A DNA stretch of 64,000 bases from Candidatus Nitrotoga arctica (GTDB lineage Bacteria; Pseudomonadota; Gammaproteobacteria; Burkholderiales; Gallionellaceae): positions 62,001-126,000 of the forward strand of contig NZ_OU912926.1 in assembly GCF_918378365.1 (NCBI RefSeq). Direction: 5' to 3'. The notes under the pieces are model-generated. The model worked only from the letters and a program-made list of their open reading frames with translations. It made no database searches and was not told where the DNA came from. Below are positions 55,909 through 64,000 of the stretch, piece after piece. Position 1 is the first letter of the stretch, and each line of letters starts with the position of its first letter. The translations under genes were made by a program, and so were the position numbers.

Positions 55909-56035
55909 TCAGAGATTGAGAGCCCGACTACATGGCGTGCTTAGCATTGTCGTAGCCCATCATAAGCAATGATGTGGTCAGGAAGCATGGGAAACATAGG
56001 AAAATAGAAATGGTACATTTTTGGAGAGAGATATT

Positions 56036-56476
56036 ATGAACAGGATGAATCGGGTACGCCGGGAAACAGGATTTACCTTGCTCGAGTTGCTGGTAGTGCT
56101 GGTAATTCTAGGCCTGCTGGCTGGCTTGGTGGGACCAAAAGTAATGGATTATCTTGGTACATCGAAAAGCAAAACGGGTAAGCTGCAAATCGAGCAGCTT
56201 GGACAGAGTCTGGAATTGTTCAAGCTGGAAGTAGGACGCTATCCCACTTCACAGGAAAGTTTGTCGGCATTGATCGAGTCACCCACTGGTGCGACCGGTT
56301 GGAACGGACCTTATATTAAGGGATCGAAAATGGTGCCAAAAGATCCGTGGGGCAACGATTACCATTACGCTTCGCCGGGACAGCACAACAAAGATTTTGA
56401 TATCAGTTCACTTGGCCTTGATAATCGTGAAGGTGGCGAAGGCGAAAACAAGGATATCAATAATTGGGGCGAATAA
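56036..56476 (+). CDS. gspG: Major pseudopilin GspG
   Basis: A 146-residue prepilin. Cleavage should follow Gly in ETG|FTLLELLVVLVILGLLAGLVGPKVM, and the C-terminal region (DPWGNDYHYASPGQHNKDFDISSLGLDNREGG) has the calcium-site pattern of GspG. GGAGAGAG precedes ATG 56036. Confidence 0.95.
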   Translation: MNRMNRVRRETGFTLLELLVVLVILGLLAGLVGPKVMDYLGTSKSKTGKLQIEQLGQSLELFKLEVGRYPTSQESLSALIESPTGATGWNGPYIKGSKMVPKDPWGNDYHYASPGQHNKDFDISSLGLDNREGGEGENKDINNWGE

Positions 56477-56919
56477 AATCGCGTGCCAGCGCCGGTTTTA
56501 CCCTGCTTGAATTACTGGTGGTGCTGATGCTAATGGCGATGGTATATGCCTTGGCGGTACCGATGATCTCTGCCGGCCTGCCCGGCACCGAACTAAAGGG
56601 CGCGGCGCGTCAGCTGGCGGCTGGCTTACGTCAAGCGCGCAACCAAGCAGTCACGCGAAAAGAAGAATCGACATTGACACTGGATGTTGAAAAGCGAAAT
56701 TTCAAAGTGAGTGGCGACCAGCGCCGCTATGCCTTGCCTACAAAGTTGGAGATCAGCCTGTTTACAGCGCAGTCCGAACTACTGCCCGACAAAGTCGGTG
56801 CGATTCGCTTTTACCCGGATGGAAGCTCCACCGGCGGTCGTATCACGGTAACATCGGGTGTCCGCAAATACGATATTAATATCGATTGGCTGACCGGCCA
56901 AGTCACCATTCTCAATTAA
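56464..56919 (+). CDS. gspH: Minor pseudopilin GspH
   Basis: A 151-residue prepilin with SAG|FTLLELLVVLMLMAMVYALAVP and a GspH-type domain (AARQLAAGLRQARNQAVTRKE; IRFYPDGSSTGGRI). It starts with TTG at 56464 inside the end of gspG. Confidence 0.88.
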   Translation: MGRIKSRASAGFTLLELLVVLMLMAMVYALAVPMISAGLPGTELKGAARQLAAGLRQARNQAVTRKEESTLTLDVEKRNFKVSGDQRRYALPTKLEISLFTAQSELLPDKVGAIRFYPDGSSTGGRITVTSGVRKYDINIDWLTGQVTILN

Positions 56920-57047
56920 GAGCTGTATGTGAACCTGGACGATTTGGAAATTTTGGCTGTATCTAATGTAAGCGGTCGTTGATATGACATTGCATCATTA
57001 TAAGACCGCGAAAATATCCAGGTTATTTGCTGACAATCCCCTTCGGC

Positions 57048-57467
57048 ATGTATAAATTCAGTCGTGGTTTTTCTTTGCTTGAAGTGCTGGTGGCATTTGT
57101 AATTCTGGCACTGATATTGGGCGTATTGATGCAGATTTTTTCTGGCGGCTTGCGTAATGCCAGTCGTGTTGACGAATATCAGCAGGCAATGTTGCTGGGT
57201 CAAAGCAAGTTAGCATCGATTGGCATCGAGACACCATTGAAAGTAAGTGAGAGCAATGGCGAGTTTGATGCCTTTTACCGTTGGCATGTCAGTATTCGAC
57301 CCTATCCCGTGGCTCCAACACAGACGAGCGACCAGACTGGATTGCCAGTGCCGATTTTGCCTGTGTCACTGCTGGAAGTGGAAATCCAGGTGCTATGGGG
57401 CGGCAGCGACCAGCCGCGTTCGGCCAGCCTTAAAACGCTGCGACTGGTGAATGGAGTTGCGTTGTGA
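57048..57467 (+). CDS. gspI: Minor pseudopilin GspI
   Basis: A 139-residue prepilin beginning MYKFSRG|FSLLEVLVAFVILALILGVLMQ. It belongs to the GspI/J/K tip complex. An upstream start at 57027 is open but gives a less typical leader. About 130 bp of non-coding sequence separates it from gspH. Confidence 0.85.
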   Translation: MYKFSRGFSLLEVLVAFVILALILGVLMQIFSGGLRNASRVDEYQQAMLLGQSKLASIGIETPLKVSESNGEFDAFYRWHVSIRPYPVAPTQTSDQTGLPVPILPVSLLEVEIQVLWGGSDQPRSASLKTLRLVNGVAL

Positions 57468-58141
57468 ACCAGGACAAACACAGAATTACCGGCTTCACCT
57501 TGCTGGAACTTCTAATCGCCATGTCTTTGCTCGGTTTTATCCTGGCCTTGCTGTTTGGTGGCATGCGTCTAGGCGCACGCAGCTGGGATGCCGGCGAGAT
57601 ACGTGCTGAAAATTCGACACATTTGGCTTTGCTGCAAGGATTTTTGCGGCGTGAATTAAGTCAGGTAACTCCATTTCACTGGAAGAAAAAAGCAGATATG
57701 AATCTGGCGTTCATCGGTCAGCCAGACAATGTCAAGCTGGTGGCTCCGATTGCCGTGCGATTGGGTACCGGTGGTTTGTTTCTGATCAGCCTGGAGTTGG
57801 TGCAGGAAAATGATGTTGGCCAACTGGTAATGAGGCGTGCTATTCCAGAGGCAGACAGTATTGATTTTACCGCATTGGAAAATGCCGAAAAAATCGTGCT
57901 GGCGGACCATGTGGCGGAATTAAGCTTTGCCTATTTTGGTGCTGAAACCAAAGATGCCGAACCACAATGGCGGGACCAGTGGGGAAATCGGGATACTCAA
58001 CAGCGGTTACCCTACCTGATTCGTGTTCGGGTCAAGTTCAGTAATGGCCGTGTTTGGCCGGATTTAGTGGTCGCACCGTTGATCGGTTCTGATACTGGCT
58101 GTATGTGGGACAGCTCTACCAATCGATGCGTGAGTGAATGA
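57464..58141 (+). CDS. gspJ: Minor pseudopilin GspJ
   Basis: A 225-residue prepilin with ITG|FTLLELLIAMSLLGFILALLFGGMRLGARSW and a long beta-rich C-terminal domain. GTG start at 57464 overlaps the gspI stop; its own end overlaps gspK. Confidence 0.9.
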   Translation: MNQDKHRITGFTLLELLIAMSLLGFILALLFGGMRLGARSWDAGEIRAENSTHLALLQGFLRRELSQVTPFHWKKKADMNLAFIGQPDNVKLVAPIAVRLGTGGLFLISLELVQENDVGQLVMRRAIPEADSIDFTALENAEKIVLADHVAELSFAYFGAETKDAEPQWRDQWGNRDTQQRLPYLIRVRVKFSNGRVWPDLVVAPLIGSDTGCMWDSSTNRCVSE

Positions 58142-59073
58142 AGGCCGTGATCAACAAAAAACATCAACATGGTATTGCATTGGTGCTGGTATTGTGGGCA
58201 ACCACACTGTTGACGGTAATTGCTGCCAGTTTCGCTTTCAGTATGCGTACTGATACGCTGCTAGCCCAGAATTTAGCAGCTGCAGCACGCGCCCAGGCGG
58301 TGGCTGATGGTGGCATGCAGCGTGCGTTCTACGAAATGTTCAAACCGGCCAGCGATCTGCAGCGATGGAAGGGCGATGGCGTGCCACATCAGTGGGAATT
58401 CGGGGGTGCCAAGCTTAACATCACGCTCCTGGATGTGTCCGGTAAAATTGACATTAACAGTGCATCGGACGATTTGCTGAAAGGCTTGTTAAAAAGTGTC
58501 GGCCTTAACGATGAAGAAAGTAATGTCCTGCTGGATGCTATTGTGGATTGGCGCGACGGTGATGATTTGCCGCGTCCTAAAGGTGCCGAGGTTGCGGAAT
58601 ACAAAGCTGCCGGGTTGAAATACCGCCCGGCTAATGCACCGTTTGAAACGGTTAATGAATTGCAGCGGGTATTGGGCATGACACCCGAGTTATACGCAAA
58701 TCTGGCAGATGCACTGACTGTAGATTCACATCAGGCGGGGATAAATGCAGCCATTGCGCCAAGAAAAGTTTTGCTTGCACTACCCGGTGCTAATGTAGCG
58801 CTGGTTGACGCTTATCTTTTAGCACGTCAGGAGGCCTTGCTCAAAAATTTACCGCCACCGCCGTTTGCGCCGGCTGCCGCTGCTGTAGCGGGTGATGACG
58901 GTTCCGTGTATAGTGTTCGTGCCGAAGCGGCATTACCAGATGGTACAGTGTTCATACGTGAAACTGTGGTAAAAGTTGATCAAGGCACCGTTCGTAAGTT
59001 CGTTTTTTTTTCCTGGAAGGAAGGGGAAGCGACTCCAAAGCCAATCGTTGAAGAACAAGCAGCTATTAACTAA
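58138..59073 (+). CDS. gspK: Minor pseudopilin GspK
   Basis: A 311-residue prepilin with HG|IALVLVLWATTLLTVIAASFAFSMRTDT, lacking the +5 Glu as is normal for GspK. The large globular part includes VSGKIDINSASDDLLKGLLKSVGL and the WRDGDD-x-PRPKGAE insertion. It caps the pseudopilus tip. Confidence 0.92.
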   Translation: MKAVINKKHQHGIALVLVLWATTLLTVIAASFAFSMRTDTLLAQNLAAAARAQAVADGGMQRAFYEMFKPASDLQRWKGDGVPHQWEFGGAKLNITLLDVSGKIDINSASDDLLKGLLKSVGLNDEESNVLLDAIVDWRDGDDLPRPKGAEVAEYKAAGLKYRPANAPFETVNELQRVLGMTPELYANLADALTVDSHQAGINAAIAPRKVLLALPGANVALVDAYLLARQEALLKNLPPPPFAPAAAAVAGDDGSVYSVRAEAALPDGTVFIRETVVKVDQGTVRKFVFFSWKEGEATPKPIVEEQAAIN

Positions 59074-59542
59074 TAGATTGTGTGTGATTAATCCACTTTC
59101 CATTTGCGCGGAGCGATGAGTAAGAGAGCTGATCGCGCAATTTCCATCAAAATTAATGATTGCCTAAACATTCCAATATGGAATGTTGTATATCCATTAT
59201 CAACGTATGCTTTCTGAGGGTATTTGAAGTTCAGGCGAAAAACTCAAATGACAGTGCCTTGATGGATACATTATTCTAAATTCTAATTTTTTATAATTAA
59301 GTATAAAGCTTTGATTGAACTTAACGATAATTAGCTAACTCCAACCAATCTTTGGGTGCGTCGTTGCGTATCCATGTACTTAGTAACTGCACCTTAGAAT
59401 AACCCGATGCTGATAAAGACAGAGCGAATTATAGTAACAATTGATTATCATGCGCTTCTTCTGTCATTAAGGCAGAACACATTACTCTTAAGCCTCTCTT
59501 TGCCAGGATGAGAGGAACGCTACATGCGCACTGCAGTTTTAC
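59074..59542. other. Intergenic gap splitting the secretion cluster
   Basis: About 470 AT-rich bp with no supported gene. It contains a dyad aacattcc-aatat-ggaatgtt (59167-59187) of unknown meaning and probably a promoter for the gspL half. Confidence 0.6.
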
Positions 59543-60922
59543 ATGACAAATAAAATTCAAACTGCGCGCCAGTCGCGCTTTACTTTTGACAAAAATTCTC
59601 CACTTGGGCACTTTTGGCGTTGGTGGTCGGGTGAACTCATTGCGCTCGTGCCGCAATGGTTGCGGCAATCCAGTGCAAACGCCGCTAATGGACTGCTGAT
59701 AGAAGTTACTCCTCAAGCCGTTATATTGCGGCGCTGGCTGAAAGACAGCTTGACCGTGCAAGGTCGAGTCGATAGGCAATCTGGCGAGCATGATACCCAA
59801 AGCATTGCCTTTCAGGCACTTTTTAGCAAGCTACATAAACGCGATGAGCAGGTTGCGTTGTGTCTCACTGATACTCAATGCCTAGTCAAACAGGTCGAAC
59901 TGCCTCTGGCGGCAGCTAAGAATCTGCGCCAAGTGCTAGGTTTTGAGATGGATCGCCATACCCCATTCAAAGCTGAGCAAGTTTATTTTGATTTCCGTGT
60001 GTTGCGTGTGGAAAACCAAAAAAACCAGCTTGTCGTGAAGCTGGTGGTTGTACCACGCTCAGCGGTGGATGGCGCGCTTGACCTGCTGGAGCGTTGGGGT
60101 GCGCCGGTCAATGCCGTGTATGTTGCTGGCATTGCTGTGCCGGACGGAGATGCCATCAACCTGATGCCCACTGAGCGTAGCACTACCCAACCTTCCAAGT
60201 TGCGTGGAGCCAATGCTGGGCTATTGCTGCTAACGTTGATACTGGCAATGATCGCCATAACCATCCCAATCTGGCAGAAGCGACAAGCCGTGATTGCGCT
60301 GCTGCCGATAGTTGACCGCGCCAAGCAGCAAGCGAGAGAAACCGACGCGTTGCGGCGTGAACAAGAGAGGCTAGCCGCAGAATTCAATTTCATGCTAGAT
60401 AAAAAGCAGGCAGCCCCGCCACTAGTAATCTTGATGGACGAATTGTCTCGCCTGTTGCCGGACGATACCTGGGTACAACAATTCAATCTCAAAGGTAAGG
60501 AACTGCAAATCCAGGGGGAAACCGGCTCCTCGTCGAAATTGATCGCCTTGATTGAGAGCACCAGGATTTTGCATGACGCCAACTTTCGCTCGCCGCTAAC
60601 CAAAGGAAATATGCCAAACAGTGAGCGTTACCATCTGGCGGCAGAAATTAAGGCAGTGGCGACTGCCGAAGTCATTATGCCCGCGCCCAAACAGTCTGCA
60701 TTACAACCACCATCGCCCGCTATCGAGCCTGAATCAGGCAAATTCGATAACGGCGCTAGTAAGTCAGAACAATCTATATCTGAATCCAGCAAGCTTGAAG
60801 CGGAGAAATTTAATTCGCCATTGCCGCTACGAGTCCCAGCCCTTAAGCCAGCGCCGCCAGCTTCGAATACGCCAGTTAAACAGGCAATAAAAGCGGCGCC
60901 ATATTCAAAGGCTCAACCCTGA
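59543..60922 (+). CDS. gspL: GspL/PilN-like secretion platform protein
   Basis: A 459-residue protein. The N-terminal part (LPLAAAKNLRQVLGFEMDRHTPF) is the cytoplasmic GspL/PilM-like domain; a single membrane helix (LLLLTLILAMIAITIPIW, about 227-245) is followed by a coiled coil and a PilN-like periplasmic domain (LLPDDTWVQQFNLKGKELQIQGE). A Pro/Ser-rich tail closes it. It recruits GspE to the membrane. Confidence 0.85.
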   Translation: MTNKIQTARQSRFTFDKNSPLGHFWRWWSGELIALVPQWLRQSSANAANGLLIEVTPQAVILRRWLKDSLTVQGRVDRQSGEHDTQSIAFQALFSKLHKRDEQVALCLTDTQCLVKQVELPLAAAKNLRQVLGFEMDRHTPFKAEQVYFDFRVLRVENQKNQLVVKLVVVPRSAVDGALDLLERWGAPVNAVYVAGIAVPDGDAINLMPTERSTTQPSKLRGANAGLLLLTLILAMIAITIPIWQKRQAVIALLPIVDRAKQQARETDALRREQERLAAEFNFMLDKKQAAPPLVILMDELSRLLPDDTWVQQFNLKGKELQIQGETGSSSKLIALIESTRILHDANFRSPLTKGNMPNSERYHLAAEIKAVATAEVIMPAPKQSALQPPSPAIEPESGKFDNGASKSEQSISESSKLEAEKFNSPLPLRVPALKPAPPASNTPVKQAIKAAPYSKAQP

Positions 60923-61500
60923 TGCGTGCCCTCACTAAAAATCAAAGTCGTGGCTTGGCCATTGGGTTGTTAATATTGTTCCTGACGATTGGTGTGTTGC
61001 TGCTGTTCATCCCGATTAACATGTTGCATCGCCATTACGATCAGTCGCTGGATAGTCTGGCCGATTACATGGGACGTTACCGGCACGTTGTAGCGACCCA
61101 TGCCGAAGTTCAGTCGGCACTCGATCAGGTGAAGCAAAAAAATGGTCGCCAACATTTCCTCAGAAATACCGGCGTCGCATTGGCCGCCTCGGAAATTCAG
61201 GAAACCGTAAAAAACCTGATCGAGACCAATGGGGGCAAACTGGTCAGCATGCAGGTGGTGCCATTCAAGGATGACGGCGGTTATCGCCGTGTTACGGTCA
61301 ACATCCAATTTACCAGCAACCTGCCCACGCTGAGAAAAATTCTTTATGCAGTAGAAACAGTTCAGCCCTATTTGCTGCTTGACAATGTCAGCATACGCTC
61401 GCAGGCCAATGCTTTGAATAAGGGCGCACCCGTGACAGAGCCGGAACTAATAACGCAGTTTGATGCATCTGGCTATACGTTGGTAGCAGATAGAAAATGA
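60922..61500 (+). CDS. gspM: GspM-type secretion protein
   Basis: A 192-residue protein with one N-terminal membrane helix and a PilO/GspM-like periplasmic domain (IQETVKNLIETNGGKLVSMQVVPFKDDGGYRRVTVNIQFTSNL). It partners GspL. Its ATG overlaps the gspL stop. Confidence 0.83.
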   Translation: MRALTKNQSRGLAIGLLILFLTIGVLLLFIPINMLHRHYDQSLDSLADYMGRYRHVVATHAEVQSALDQVKQKNGRQHFLRNTGVALAASEIQETVKNLIETNGGKLVSMQVVPFKDDGGYRRVTVNIQFTSNLPTLRKILYAVETVQPYLLLDNVSIRSQANALNKGAPVTEPELITQFDASGYTLVADRK

Positions 61501-62243
61501 AATTGCCCTTCGAACCTCGCCATTTCACAACCCTATTATTGTTGGCGTTGATCTTATTTCTGACAGGGACGATTGGCACCGAACTTGGTTGGGGTAAGCG
61601 CGTCAACCTGCCCGTGCCGCCGCCAAAGCCGCAAAAAATCAGGCCGGCAGTGCTGCCATTACAGTCGGAGTTCGCTTTGCGGTCACTGGACAAATCCTAT
61701 ACGGAGATATTGGCACGGCCACTGTTTGTTTCAAGCCGCCGCCCACTGCCGCCCAAGTTCGTGCCTGGTCAGCGTTCGGCATCGTCTGCGTCTACTCGCC
61801 GCTCACTGTCTCTGTCGCCGCCGCCATCCCTGCCGCTTGTGCCTGTTGTGATAGAGCCTCCCAAACCAACCATGCGCAAAGGGCAGTTTATCTTGGACGG
61901 CATCATTATTACCAAGGACAAAAACATTGCGTTGTTACGAGAAGTCGCTTCTCGCAAGATGGTGCGTGTCGAGCTGGGCCAAGAAATCAACGGCATGCAA
62001 GTTGAAAAATTGGAGCGTGATAAAATCACCTTCAAACAGGGTGATGAGCACGAGGAAATAATATTGAAAATTAAGACAGTGCCGGGGCCGCCAGGAAAGT
62101 CTGGAAGTCCGCATCCGGCGCAACTTGCCGCACCCGCTGTGCCACTGCCTGGAGCGCCAGTTGCAGCTCCGGAGCAGAACGTAGGTGATCCACGGTCTGT
62201 TTTTGAACGCCGCCGTGCATTGCGACAACAACCGCCGGAATAA
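61497..62243 (+). CDS. GspC/GspN-like secretion protein
   Basis: A 248-residue protein with one membrane helix (about 11-30), a Pro/Ser-rich linker and a homology-region-like domain (FILDGIIITKDKNIALLREVASRKMVRVELGQEINGMQVEKLERDKITFKQG) as found in GspC. In other proteobacteria of this group the position before gspD is taken by a protein named GspN or GspC. It should couple the platform to the outer-membrane secretin. Confidence 0.7.
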   Translation: MKLPFEPRHFTTLLLLALILFLTGTIGTELGWGKRVNLPVPPPKPQKIRPAVLPLQSEFALRSLDKSYTEILARPLFVSSRRPLPPKFVPGQRSASSASTRRSLSLSPPPSLPLVPVVIEPPKPTMRKGQFILDGIIITKDKNIALLREVASRKMVRVELGQEINGMQVEKLERDKITFKQGDEHEEIILKIKTVPGPPGKSGSPHPAQLAAPAVPLPGAPVAAPEQNVGDPRSVFERRRALRQQPPE

Positions 62244-62295
62244 CAAACAAATTTTATTGAGAAATCAATATGCTATTACAAAGAAAGAGAACGGC

Positions 62296-64000
62296 ATGAA
62301 TAAAACTTACCTGCGTTGGATACTGGTTATGATTACGCTCCCTGTTTTGGGAGGGTGTGCTACTTTTTTCAAGACGTTCGAAATGAAAAAAAGCGATGAA
62401 AAGAAAAACGAAGGGATCGTGAAGCCATTCTTTGTTACGCAGAATATTAGCGATGCGGGGACCAAGAACAAAAAAGAGGAGAAACTTGTCGTTGTCGATG
62501 GCTCGGAGAAGGTCAAGTTGTATCCCGGTACTGGCGTATTTGTCAATGCGCCGGTGCCGCCAGTTGCAAGCGTGGCCAAACCAGCTGCAGGAGACGAAAT
62601 GATGCTCAATTTCGAGGGTGCTGACTTACGCGAGGTTGTCAAAGCAATTGTCGGCGATATATTCAATGAAACTTACATCATTGATCCCAAGGTGCAAGGA
62701 GTAATCAATTTACATACCAGTAGCCCCCTTCAGCGAAAGGATTTACTGCCAACACTGGAAACGCTGTTGCGCATGAATGGGGCAGCGATCATCAGGGAAG
62801 AAGGGATTTACAAAGTGGTGCCAGCTGCTACTGCCACGCGCGGTTCAATCACCCCGCAATTAGGAGACGACAAGGTGATATTGCAAGGTGGCCGCGGTTA
62901 CAGTGTTCAGATCGCGCCGTTGAAATTTATCGCCGCCAAGGAAATGGTAAAGATTCTTGAGCCATTTGTTACTGAAGCGAATGCTGTGCGTATTGATGAA
63001 GCCCGCAACCTGATTATTCTTTCCGGTACCGAACGCGAATTAAAACATTTACAGGATACCATCGCCATGTTCGATGTGGATTGGCTGTCTGGTATGTCAG
63101 TCGCCTTGTTCACATTGCAAAGTGTTGATGTGAAGACTGCCGTAGCTGATCTCAATAAGATTTTTGGCGCTCAGGCGCTAAGCCCGTTGGCCGGCGTTGT
63201 GAAACTGGTACCCATCGAGCGCCTTAATGCTATTCTGGTTATCACCCAGCAACCCAAATATCTGGAGCAGGCCAAAATTTGGATTGAACGTTTGGATCAC
63301 ACGGGCGGGGTCGGTGGCGGTATGCGCTTGTTCGTTTATCCGGTACAGAATGGAATGGCTGAGAAACTGGCGGCATTGCTCAACAATGTTTTCAGCAAAT
63401 CAACAGCCTCAACTTCGCTCCCACCTGCACTTGCCCCTGGCTTGGCTCCGGCAGAGGTAAAGTCGACAGAAACTCCCGCGGATGCAACTCCGGAACAGCA
63501 AGCGGCGGCTGGCGATAGTGTCGCGGTTAAGGGGGACGTTCGCGTGCTCGCCGACAAGGACAATAATGCCCTGTTGATTCTGGCCTCGCCAGCCAATTAC
63601 GAAAAAATAGAAACCGCCATTCGCAAGCTTGATGTGCCACCGCGACAAGTTTTAATTGATGTCACCATCGCCGAGGTAACGCTAACAGGTGATTTGAAAT
63701 TTGGCCTGGAATGGGCCTTTAATAATGGAAGGCACGGCAGCGGCAAGCTCGATACTGGCGGCCCCGGGATTAGTGCGTTGGCTCCTGGTTTTTCCTATAT
63801 ATTGAGTAATTCAAACGTGGCAGGAGGGGTGGCCTCTGCGCTCAATTTGTTGGCAACTGATTCGCGCGTCAAGGTGATTTCCTCGCCGCATATAATGGTT
63901 ACCGACAATCAGACCGCCAAGATCCAGGTTGGAGATCGGGTGCCAATTACCAGCCAAACCCAATCTGTTTTAGGCTCTGCCACAGGGCTTATTGCCTCAA
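62296..64000 (+). CDS. gspD: Type II secretin GspD (cut by window edge)
   Basis: The frame from ATG 62296 is open to the edge, giving 568 residues. It begins MNKTYLRWILVMITLPVLGGC, a lipoprotein signal with the lipid Cys at 21, then the N0 (LNFEGADLREVVKAIVGD), N1-N3 and early secretin (VLIDVTIAEVTLTGDLKFGLEW; RVKVISSPHIMVTDNQTAKIQVG) domains. It forms the outer-membrane pore. A long Ala/Pro/Thr/Glu linker lies in N3. Confidence 0.93.
   Translation, partial: MNKTYLRWILVMITLPVLGGCATFFKTFEMKKSDEKKNEGIVKPFFVTQNISDAGTKNKKEEKLVVVDGSEKVKLYPGTGVFVNAPVPPVASVAKPAAGDEMMLNFEGADLREVVKAIVGDIFNETYIIDPKVQGVINLHTSSPLQRKDLLPTLETLLRMNGAAIIREEGIYKVVPAATATRGSITPQLGDDKVILQGGRGYSVQIAPLKFIAAKEMVKILEPFVTEANAVRIDEARNLIILSGTERELKHLQDTIAMFDVDWLSGMSVALFTLQSVDVKTAVADLNKIFGAQALSPLAGVVKLVPIERLNAILVITQQPKYLEQAKIWIERLDHTGGVGGGMRLFVYPVQNGMAEKLAALLNNVFSKSTASTSLPPALAPGLAPAEVKSTETPADATPEQQAAAGDSVAVKGDVRVLADKDNNALLILASPANYEKIETAIRKLDVPPRQVLIDVTIAEVTLTGDLKFGLEWAFNNGRHGSGKLDTGGPGISALAPGFSYILSNSNVAGGVASALNLLATDSRVKVISSPHIMVTDNQTAKIQVGDRVPITSQTQSVLGSATGLIAS

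Overview
The window reads as a chromosome segment of a chemolithoautotroph-like betaproteobacterium, most plausibly order Nitrosomonadales (Gallionellaceae or Nitrosomonadaceae; a Nitrotoga- or Gallionella-like organism is a guess). The reasons are a tkt-gap-pgk-pyk-fba block, an accB-accC-prmA block, a copper nitrite reductase cluster laid out like ncgABC-nirK of Nitrosomonas europaea, and the general look of the housekeeping proteins. No rRNA and no CRISPR array were seen; one tRNA gene, tRNA-Gly(CCC), is present.

Region 1 (1-15.9 kb) is an accessory stretch between ppk1 (cut by the left edge) and yicC. It holds a TumE/TumA-type toxin-antitoxin pair, a 1202-residue SIR2-STAND protein that looks like an anti-phage sensor, HicBA, aminopeptidase N with a palindromic repeat inserted in frame, an unrecognised 268-residue protein beside a PAS-GGDEF cyclase, two small heat-shock proteins divergent from a broken J-domain gene, and a DUF5343 + HEPN pair. 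Repeats are dense. A frameshifted fragment of yicC lies at 1.2-1.4 kb in direct orientation to the real yicC at 15 kb; a 77-bp inverted-repeat element occurs twice; a 13-bp-arm hairpin occurs twice; REP-type hairpins cluster after pepN.

Region 2 (15-24.7 kb) is mostly housekeeping: yicC divergent from rph-rdgB-hemW, then thiS-thiG-trmB, tRNA-Gly, a sugar-nucleotide/glycosyltransferase pair, a methyltransferase and a YdcF-like protein. A short relic resembling the C-terminus of MsrA lies antisense just before hemW.

Region 3 (24.7-40.4 kb) concerns metal, redox and nitrogen-oxide handling: cusBA, c-type cytochromes, a DUF1264 protein, Cu/Zn superoxide dismutase, a DsrE-like protein, and the multicopper oxidase / dihaem / monohaem / NirK operon behind a double palindrome that fits an NsrR operator. 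An MFS transporter with a monooxygenase-like tail, DoxX, WrbA and polyphosphate kinase 2 follow.

Region 4 (40.4-52.8 kb) carries the lower-glycolysis/Calvin-cycle genes on the minus strand, a PIN-type toxin-antitoxin pair, then aroQ, accB, accC, prmA and a zinc-ribbon membrane protein. Region 5 (52.9-64 kb) is a type II secretion cluster, gspEFGHIJK, a 470-bp gap, then gspL, gspM, a GspC/N-like gene and gspD, which runs off the right edge.

Identities come from reading motifs and family resemblance, without database searches.
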